A DNA stretch of 64,000 nt from Elusimicrobiota bacterium (GTDB taxonomy: Bacteria; Elusimicrobiota; Elusimicrobia; UBA1565; UBA9628). The stretch spans positions 124,001 through 188,000 of the forward strand of contig PLZD01000010.1 of NCBI GenBank assembly GCA_003151975.1, written 5' to 3'. The notes below the pieces were generated by a model, which saw only the letters and a program-made list of their open reading frames with translations, made no database searches and was not told the DNA's origin. The position numbers were made by a program, and so were the translations under genes. How positions within the stretch are numbered: the stretch's first letter is position 1; each line of letters starts with the position of its first letter. Positions 58,626-64,000 of the stretch are shown one piece after another.

Positions 58626-60725
58626 TTACTGCCAGCCGTTCATGCCGACGCCGGAAAGGGGCTTGGCCTTCGCGGTCAACTTATGTGGGTCGTCGGCGAA
58701 GTCGCGCATGAGCAGACGGATCGGCGCGCGCATGAGTATGCGCCCGAGGCCGTCGATGGTAAGGCCGTACTGATGGACGTAGCCGGCGATCATCGCGGTC
58801 TGCGTGTCGTTGTGCTGGAAGAACAACCGCTGCGGAGTCTTGCGGTAAAGGGTCTCGGGATCGGCGAGGTAGCGGCTTTCTTTTAGCGCCGCGAAATCGA
58901 AATGAAACTCGCGGGACTCGGCCTCGGCGCGGGGCTGGTCGGAGACGAGCTCCTGCTTGCGCAGGAGGCTGTACACTTTGAGTTCGTCGAGATAGGCGCT
59001 CAACACCGGTGTCAGCAAGCCGCGTTCCTCGAGCAGCGAGCGCATCTCGGAGTAGAGCGCGTCGTGGATGTCCTTGGTGCGCAAGAAGAAGGCCACAGCC
59101 TTGGCCTTGGCCATCTCGTTGGTGCCTTCCTTGATGTCGAGGTACCGGTCGATGTCGCTCTTGACCATGGCCTCGAGCTCGGCGCGCGACTCCCACAGGC
59201 GCAGATTGTCGGCGCGATAGACGTCGTAGAGCTCGCTTAGGGCCGGCGTGAACTCGCGGCGCTTCTGATGGAATCTGAGCAGGAAGGCGAACCAGGAGAG
59301 GCCGAAGTGGCGGCAGAGCCCGTAGAGTTCGGTGAAGACCTCGCCGTTGTGCAGAATCTCGACGCTGAGGTCGAGCTCGCGGGCGTTGAGGTAATCCTCG
59401 TGGCTCAAGGTGTTGTTGGCGACGCAAATTTCCTCGCTCTCGGCGCTGCGTACCGTCTCGCCGTAGAGCTCGTACTTGCCGAACGAGCGCGGCATGATGC
59501 GCCACTGCGTCTTCATGCCGTATTGCTTGCGCAGCATGGGAGAATTGAGCTCGGTTTGCGGCAGCATGATGAGCTGGTACATGCGGATGATGCCAAAACC
59601 CGCGTCGACGGTGTAGCGCAGGCTCTCGGTGTGCGCGGCCAGCGAGTCGCCGGGCAGGCCGAGGATGAGCTCGGTGAAGGTCGCGGTCTTGCCTGCCGCG
59701 GTGTCGCGCGAAATCTCCTGAAGCGCCTCAAGAGAAATGTTCGTGCGCGCGATATTTTTTAGAATGTCGGGATTGGTGGTCTGCAGCGAGGCTCCGATGC
59801 GCAGGGCGCCGCCGAGTATTTCGGCCACGGCCACGACGCGCTCCTTCTGGTTCTTACCCGTGTTGACGAGGATGTCGCGCGGCCAGCCGTATTTTTCCTT
59901 GATCGCGGCGATAGTGAGCGCCTTGTCCTTGTCCTGTGCGAACATGCCGAAATTGGCGTCGGAGATGCAGAGGTCCTGAACGGTGCCGATGCGGCTTGCG
60001 ATGTAATCTAGCTCGACTTCGAGTTCGTTGCGGTTGGCGACCTTGTTGTAATAGGTCGCGCCCTCCGAGCAGAACTTGCAGAAGAAAGGGCAGCCGCGGG
60101 TCGTGTGGACCAGGGGTACAAGCACATTGTCGAAGAATTTATCCATGAGGCCCATGAGGTAGGGCGAGGGAAGCTCTTCGAGATCTTTGATGCGCGCGAG
60201 CAGTTCATTTTGCACGACCTTGCCGTCCTTCAGGAAGTGGCAGTTGGGAAGTGCTACGCCGGAGTTCTTGAGCGAGGCTGTATCGAAGGCCGCGTCGCGC
60301 AGGGCCTTGTAGAGCTCGACGAAAGCGAGCTCACCTTCCTTCACGACGTGGAAATCGATTTTTGGGTAGCGCTTCCAGAAGGCCTCGATCTCTTCCAGCG
60401 AGAGGTCGTAGTTGGGGCCGCCGAAGACCAGTACGGTATCAGGATGGCGGTCCTTGACCCGCGAGCCGAACTGGTAGGAGACGTCGAGGTTCCAAGAGTA
60501 ATTCGAAAAACCGATGATTTGAGGCGTGCGCCGCTCGAGCGCAGCGGCCAGGTCCTGCGGGTACTTGAAGAGCTCGACCTCGACTTCGTCGGGGCAATTC
60601 TTGAGCAGATAGGCCGCGAGCAGGCCAGGCGCCAGCGGAAAATAGTTCGAAGAGATGACTTGTCCCGTGTGGGTCAAATCGGCCAAATAGATGAGCGTCT
60701 TCTCTTTTTTGGGGGTGGTTTTCAA
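58626..60725 (-). CDS. B12-binding-type radical SAM protein, ~700 residues, copy 2
   Basis: 699 residues from TTG 60725, preceded by CGGAG. Paralog of 32539-34596. DLTHTGQVISSNYFPLAPGL and VFGGPNYDLS in the N-terminal cobalamin-like domain; cluster motif GCPFFCKFC (C212, C216, C219); CISDANFGMF and LGLPGDSLAAHTESL in the barrel; ~220 C-terminal residues shared with copy 1 only. A short open frame of 12 codons overlaps its start (60722-60760). Substrate unknown; directly upstream of the E1-like subunits. Confidence 0.84.
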   Translation of the reverse strand: MKTTPKKEKTLIYLADLTHTGQVISSNYFPLAPGLLAAYLLKNCPDEVEVELFKYPQDLAAALERRTPQIIGFSNYSWNLDVSYQFGSRVKDRHPDTVLVFGGPNYDLSLEEIEAFWKRYPKIDFHVVKEGELAFVELYKALRDAAFDTASLKNSGVALPNCHFLKDGKVVQNELLARIKDLEELPSPYLMGLMDKFFDNVLVPLVHTTRGCPFFCKFCSEGATYYNKVANRNELEVELDYIASRIGTVQDLCISDANFGMFAQDKDKALTIAAIKEKYGWPRDILVNTGKNQKERVVAVAEILGGALRIGASLQTTNPDILKNIARTNISLEALQEISRDTAAGKTATFTELILGLPGDSLAAHTESLRYTVDAGFGIIRMYQLIMLPQTELNSPMLRKQYGMKTQWRIMPRSFGKYELYGETVRSAESEEICVANNTLSHEDYLNARELDLSVEILHNGEVFTELYGLCRHFGLSWFAFLLRFHQKRREFTPALSELYDVYRADNLRLWESRAELEAMVKSDIDRYLDIKEGTNEMAKAKAVAFFLRTKDIHDALYSEMRSLLEERGLLTPVLSAYLDELKVYSLLRKQELVSDQPRAEAESREFHFDFAALKESRYLADPETLYRKTPQRLFFQHNDTQTAMIAGYVHQYGLTIDGLGRILMRAPIRLLMRDFADDPHKLTAKAKPLSGVGMNGWQ

Positions 60726-60760
60726 CTCAAACTCCGATCGCGTAGGACTGCGATTACCAT
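60722..60760 (-). CDS. Possible 12-residue leader ORF before the radical SAM gene
   Basis: Reads MVIAVLRDRSLS and ends in TGA that overlaps the TTG start of the radical SAM gene (TTGA). Its ATG is four bases after the extended -10 TGC-TATAAT (60765-60770), so it would be translated from a leaderless or near-leaderless message and couple translation into the TTG-started gene. Short and unproven; it may be chance. No database comparison was possible. Confidence 0.3.
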   Translation of the reverse strand: MVIAVLRDRSLS

Positions 60761-60764
60761 GTAA

Positions 60765-60770
60765 ATTATA
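60765..60770 (-). promoter_or_regulatory. Extended -10 promoter (TGC-TATAAT) before the radical SAM gene
   Basis: Consensus TATAAT with an upstream TGn, lying 39 bases before the TTG start at 60725, in the 85-bp gap 60726-60810. No good -35 at 17 bp (TGGCGG), which is usual for extended -10 promoters. Marks a new transcription unit for genes 58626-60725 and the E1 pair. Confidence 0.55.
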
Positions 60771-60810
60771 GCAGAAATCAGGCTTTTCCGCCAGGACGAA
60801 GAGGGGCTTC

Positions 60811-61908
60811 TCACGCGCTTTCTCCGTCCATTTTCACGATCCAGCGGCCGGCGGCTCCGGAGAGTAAAGCCGAGACACCCTCGTTGATGCGGCGCAGCGG
60901 GATCGCGCCAACGATCATGGCATCAAGTTTGATTTTCCCAGTCTCATGGAGTTCCAGGTAGCGCGGGATGTCTCGGTCCGGAACGCAGCCGCCGCCGAAA
61001 GAGCCCGTCAGCGTTCTCTGGCAATGGATGCGGAAAGGGTCGACCGTGATCTTCGCGCCCGCGGGCGGCACTCCAACGAGAAAGACCGAGCCGGGAACCG
61101 AGCTTGCTTCCGCGGCCAGTTCGATCACCTTGGGGTCACCCGTGGCGACGATGACGTGCTGGGCGCCGCGGCCGCCGGTGACCGCCCGGATCTTCTCAAG
61201 CGCGTCCTCGCGAGACATATCGACGACAAGCTGCGCGCCGAATTTCAGAGCCATATCGAGACTGGGCCTGTTCTTGTCGAGTGCGATCACCGGGGTTGCC
61301 TGGGCCAGCCGCGCCCCTTGAACGGCCATCAGTCCGACGCCGCCGCAGCCGAAAATCGCCACAGATTCGCCGGGCTCGACCTTCGCCTCGTTGAGGATGA
61401 CGCCCACGCCGGTCGTCGCCGCGCAGCCCAGCAGGCAGGCGATCTCGAGATCGGCGTCGTCGGAGATTTTCGTCACGCGGTTCTCGGAGACGACCGCGTA
61501 TTCGTTGAAAGTGGTGACCCAGCCCGCGTTGACGCGGACGCCGCCGCTCTGGTAGAGGGGCGGCTCGGCGTCGATGCCCGCGCCCTTAACCCAGTGCAGG
61601 ACAACCCTGTCGCCGGGCCGGATTTTCGTGACTTCGGGCCCGACTGCGACGACAGCGCCGCTGCCTTCGTGGCCGAGTAGATGCGGCAGAAAGCGATCCG
61701 CTCCGCGGGAGCCCTGGATTTCCTCTATCTGCTTGCCGCAGATGCCGCTGTAGCGCACGCGCGCGAGCACTTGGCCGCGCGCGAGCGGGCCCTTGAAGAC
61801 CACTTCCCGCAGGGCGAGGGGGGCCTTGTTCTTTTCGAGCACCGCAGCGAGAAAAGTCAGCGGGAACTTGACGCCGTTCCCTTTGGCGTGCGCGGAGGTC
61901 TTGGCCAT
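60811..61908 (-). CDS. Zinc-type alcohol dehydrogenase family protein (MDR superfamily)
   Basis: 365 residues from ATG 61908 (TGATG overlap with the SDR). Catalytic-zinc region GICGKQIEEI and LLGHEGSGAVVAVGPEVTKI, Rossmann loop VAIFGCGGVGLMAV and ALDKNRPSLDMAL. The four-cysteine structural-zinc loop of class I enzymes is absent: after RVVLHW the chain goes to NAGWVTTFNEYAVV. This type is found in sugar clusters and would oxidise or reduce a sugar alcohol or aldehyde. Works with the adjacent SDR. Confidence 0.87.
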   Translation of the reverse strand: MAKTSAHAKGNGVKFPLTFLAAVLEKNKAPLALREVVFKGPLARGQVLARVRYSGICGKQIEEIQGSRGADRFLPHLLGHEGSGAVVAVGPEVTKIRPGDRVVLHWVKGAGIDAEPPLYQSGGVRVNAGWVTTFNEYAVVSENRVTKISDDADLEIACLLGCAATTGVGVILNEAKVEPGESVAIFGCGGVGLMAVQGARLAQATPVIALDKNRPSLDMALKFGAQLVVDMSREDALEKIRAVTGGRGAQHVIVATGDPKVIELAAEASSVPGSVFLVGVPPAGAKITVDPFRIHCQRTLTGSFGGGCVPDRDIPRYLELHETGKIKLDAMIVGAIPLRRINEGVSALLSGAAGRWIVKMDGESA

Positions 61909-62666
61909 CACTTCGTACCCCCATCGACAGGGATCAGGGCGGCCGAGGCGAACGACGCGTGCTGGGATGCCATGAATAGGGCGAAGCAGGATATTTCCTC
62001 GACCCTGCCGAGTCGTCCCACGGCGTGGTGGTTCCGCAGGAAGTCCTCGAGCATGGCCGGGTTCTCCTTGCCGACGCGGTCCCAATGCGAGTCGGGGGCG
62101 AAATAGGCGCCCGGCATCAGCGCGGAGACCACGACTCCGAACTTGGCCATCGAGCGTCCGAGCGTCCGGGTGTAGGCGTTCACGTAGGACTTGGAGGTCG
62201 TGTAAGGGCCCGAGCCCTGGTTGTCGACGCCGGAGACCGACGAGATGTGGACTACGCGTCCCCATTGCTTCTCCTTCATCGCCGGGATGACGACGCGGTT
62301 GGTCTCAATGGCGATGCCGCAGTTGTAGCGCCAGACCTTGTACCAATCCTCGACGGGACCCAGCGGATCCCTGATTCCCATGGGGCCGCCGATGTTGTGG
62401 ACCGCGATCTCGAAAGGGCCCTCCTTGGCGACCAGCTCCCCGACTACTTTCGTCGGGACTCCCTCCGGCATGAGATCCGCCGCGCGATACGAGTGGCCGG
62501 CTTTCGCGCCGCCCATCTGTTCTACCAGGGCCTTGAGGTTGTCCTCGCGTCTGCTGATGATCGTAACCTCGCAGCCTTCTCGCGCGAAGGCCAGGGCGAT
62601 TTCGGCGCCGAGGCTTTGGCTCGCGCCCGTTACCAGCACTCTTTTTCCCTTGATGCCAAGATCCAT
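61908..62666 (-). CDS. Short-chain dehydrogenase/reductase
   Basis: 252 residues. LVTGASQSLGAEIALAF cofactor loop, NIGGP, catalytic serine in VHISSVSG and Y-T-T-S-K in GPYTTSKSYVNAY; ends IPVDGGTK, a normal SDR C-terminus. Starts ATG 62666, 10 bp downstream of the TIGR04372 gene. Likely a sugar keto-reductase or dehydrogenase. Confidence 0.87.
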   Translation of the reverse strand: MDLGIKGKRVLVTGASQSLGAEIALAFAREGCEVTIISRREDNLKALVEQMGGAKAGHSYRAADLMPEGVPTKVVGELVAKEGPFEIAVHNIGGPMGIRDPLGPVEDWYKVWRYNCGIAIETNRVVIPAMKEKQWGRVVHISSVSGVDNQGSGPYTTSKSYVNAYTRTLGRSMAKFGVVVSALMPGAYFAPDSHWDRVGKENPAMLEDFLRNHHAVGRLGRVEEISCFALFMASQHASFASAALIPVDGGTK

Positions 62667-62676
62667 TTGTCCTCTC

Positions 62677-63939
62677 CTATGCGAGCAAGTCGCGGTTGTC
62701 CCTCAGGTAGCGCGCTCCGACTCGGCAGAGCCGTCCGCGGGCGGGATGGTTTTGCGGGAACAAATCCCAGAAGCGCGCCTGCAGTGCCTCGTCGTCGGGC
62801 TCCGGGGCCCAATTGTTGTCGAGCCGCGCGTTCATCTCCTGGGCCAGCGCCAAAATCTCTTCGGCCGTATTCTCGATGAGCCTAATGCCGGCCCGCGTGT
62901 ACTCCTCGCTGCTGATCAGATAATCGGCCTTGCGGGCCCAAAGCTCGCGGAAGCCGATGGCCCGGTTCTCGCGCGTGTCCCAATATTTCTTATGAATGAC
63001 TAGGTCCTCCCGGCGAAACGGGGTCACTCCGAAGGGCGTCCAGTTAGCGACGGCGACCGGCGTGTTGAAAGTCGTCGCGAGCGAGTAAAGCCCGGCAGTG
63101 TTCCCGAGAAAGAATTTGCAGCGGGCCAGCAGCCAGACGTCGACGAAGTCGCTCCGGAAACGCGAGGCGTAGTCGATGATCTTCGGATCACGGCCAGCGA
63201 GGGGCTTCTCGACGAAATGTCCCATGCGCAGCGCGTAGAGGCCTTTCGATGCCAGCTGTTCGACTGCGGGGAAATAATTCTCGATGTCGCAGTCGCGGTA
63301 ATCGTGGTAGGACCAACCGTCGGGCGGGCGGCTTGAGAAAGCCTTATCCAGGTAGGCCTTGTCGCGGGCGTGGAAACAGACGAACGGAGTCTTCGCTGGC
63401 ACGCCCATTTTCTCGAGCTCGGCGCGCCCGCGCGCCTCCTCGGCGTCGTTGAATTTGAGTTGCGGAGGCGCCGCCGCGAACACGCGGTAGTCGAAAGCTT
63501 TGTGCGAAAGATCGACGGTCAATTTCGAGCCTTTGAGAAAAGGGAGCAGCCCGTGCACGTAGAGAAAGCTCGCGCCTTTGAAGTCGATGACGAAGGCGGC
63601 GCGCTTGATCATTGCGATGATCTGTTTGTTGCAGGGATTGGCCGACGAGACGAGGATGCACGCGCCGAGCTCCTCGCCGAGCGCGCGCTTTCGGAGGAAC
63701 ATTTCCGTGTCGAAAGACAGGTGGCCGATCCGGTCGAAGGTCAGCAAGCCGATGCGGACGGGCGCGAAGAGCGAGGCCAATCGCAGCGCGGCGTAAATCA
63801 AGGCCCCGGCCGCCCGAAGGATGGGCTTGAGCATTCCGCGCGCGCGGTCGGACAGCGAGCGACAGGCCGTGGCGGACGACGCGGCGTCGGGCGCGGGTGA
63901 AACGGCGCCGGCGGCCCGCGGTCCTGTCGAGGTCGTCAT
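62677..63939 (-). CDS. TIGR04372-type glycosyltransferase without TPRs, copy F
   Basis: 420 residues. N-terminal membrane-associated helix (AAGALIYAALRLASLFAPVR) then GLLTFDRIGHLSFDTEMFLR; the GT part has FVCFHARDKAYLD, YRDCDIENYFPAVEQLASKG, SDFVDVWLLARCKFFLGNTA and the closing YLRDNRDLL. Closest to copy E, with which it shares the Y-H-D-Y-R-D-C-D-I block. Its own upstream partner is only seen as a 17-residue tail at the right edge. Confidence 0.84.
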   Translation of the reverse strand: MTTSTGPRAAGAVSPAPDAASSATACRSLSDRARGMLKPILRAAGALIYAALRLASLFAPVRIGLLTFDRIGHLSFDTEMFLRKRALGEELGACILVSSANPCNKQIIAMIKRAAFVIDFKGASFLYVHGLLPFLKGSKLTVDLSHKAFDYRVFAAAPPQLKFNDAEEARGRAELEKMGVPAKTPFVCFHARDKAYLDKAFSSRPPDGWSYHDYRDCDIENYFPAVEQLASKGLYALRMGHFVEKPLAGRDPKIIDYASRFRSDFVDVWLLARCKFFLGNTAGLYSLATTFNTPVAVANWTPFGVTPFRREDLVIHKKYWDTRENRAIGFRELWARKADYLISSEEYTRAGIRLIENTAEEILALAQEMNARLDNNWAPEPDDEALQARFWDLFPQNHPARGRLCRVGARYLRDNRDLLA

Positions 63940-63946
63940 CGAACCC

Positions 63947-64000
63947 CTATTTCAGGACCGTTTGGACGAACTTGAACAGTGGCACGGGCTCGATCGGGCT
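63947..64000 (-). CDS. C-terminal tail of a gene running off the right edge
   Basis: Only 17 residues and a TAG stop are visible (SPIEPVPLFKFVQTVLK), 7 bp before the glycosyltransferase start. The frame is open to the window edge and the spacing fits the operon. Function cannot be told from this piece. Confidence 0.5.
   Translation of the reverse strand, partial: SPIEPVPLFKFVQTVLK

Noticed and set aside
61909-62265. N-terminally extended alcohol dehydrogenase
   Set aside because: The extension translates the SDR gene out of frame; ATG 61908 gives the TGATG overlap and a normal family length.
1-64000. tRNA, rRNA, CRISPR, transposase, phage or integrase genes
   Set aside because: No cloverleaf-like GTTCGA-containing gaps, no repeated spacers, no DDE or integrase motif in any frame; the gaps are too small to hide them.

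Overview
This window is 64 kb of GC-rich bacterial DNA in which every supported gene lies on the minus strand, so transcription runs from right to left. I find 56 protein genes, two of them cut by the window edges. I see no rRNA, tRNA, CRISPR array, insertion sequence, integrase or phage gene. Packing is very tight: about 22 neighbouring pairs share the 4-base overlaps ATGA, GTGA or TTGA, and the largest gap is 167 bp (56379-56545). Lipid-linked glycan chemistry, ABC flippase-like proteins, AGGAG-type ribosome binding sites and extended -10 promoters suggest a Gram-negative-type bacterium. Nothing here is a reliable taxonomic marker. The gene families recall surface-glycan loci of Elusimicrobiota, Leptospira and similar groups, but that is only an impression.

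The whole window is one surface-polysaccharide or glycan locus that continues beyond both ends. Right end (46-64 kb): a glycosyltransferase of the TIGR04372 type, two dehydrogenases, a 700-residue B12-type radical SAM protein, a two-subunit pyruvate-dehydrogenase-E1-like TPP enzyme, a second TIGR04372 glycosyltransferase, tandem sugar aminotransferases, a HAD-phosphatase/kinase fusion, a split transketolase, and a 'sporadic carbohydrate cluster' set (2OG-Fe(II) oxygenase, LIC12192-like protein, WbuC-like cupin, SDR).

Middle (21.8-46 kb): C-methyltransferase, methyltransferase, four TPR-containing TIGR04372 glycosyltransferases interleaved with an ABC flippase and a serine-acetyltransferase-like protein, a second B12 radical SAM protein, a GtrB-type GT2, a GDP-6-deoxymannose-reductase-like enzyme, and two paralogous ~1070-residue membrane proteins. 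The latter have a secreted N-terminal domain, a multi-pass core and a large C-terminal extracytoplasmic domain. They are the best candidates for an undescribed component (perhaps polyprenyl-phosphate-sugar-dependent transferases or polymerases).

Left (1-21.8 kb): three transcription units, each with an inverted repeat GTTCA-N5-TGAAC at a TATAAT promoter. They encode deoxy-amino-sugar enzymes (C-methyltransferases, aminotransferase, epimerase, SPASM radical SAM), an unusual acyl-assembly module (ACP, FkbH-like protein, MaoC-FabG fusion, a GNAT-like transferase), a second ABC flippase, an ATP-grasp ligase, a phosphoesterase, and a nonulosonic-acid pathway (PseB-like dehydratase, PseC-like aminotransferase, PIG-L deacetylase, NeuB-like synthase, WbqC protein, methyltransferase, aldo/keto reductase, two CMP-nonulosonate synthetases).

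Working model (inference): nucleotide sugars, including branched C-methylated sugars and a nonulosonic acid whose N-acyl group may be removed by the PIG-L enzyme and replaced from an ACP-bound hydroxyacid, are assembled by the TIGR04372 and GT2 enzymes. They are then flipped by the two ABC proteins and finished outside the membrane by the two giant membrane proteins.
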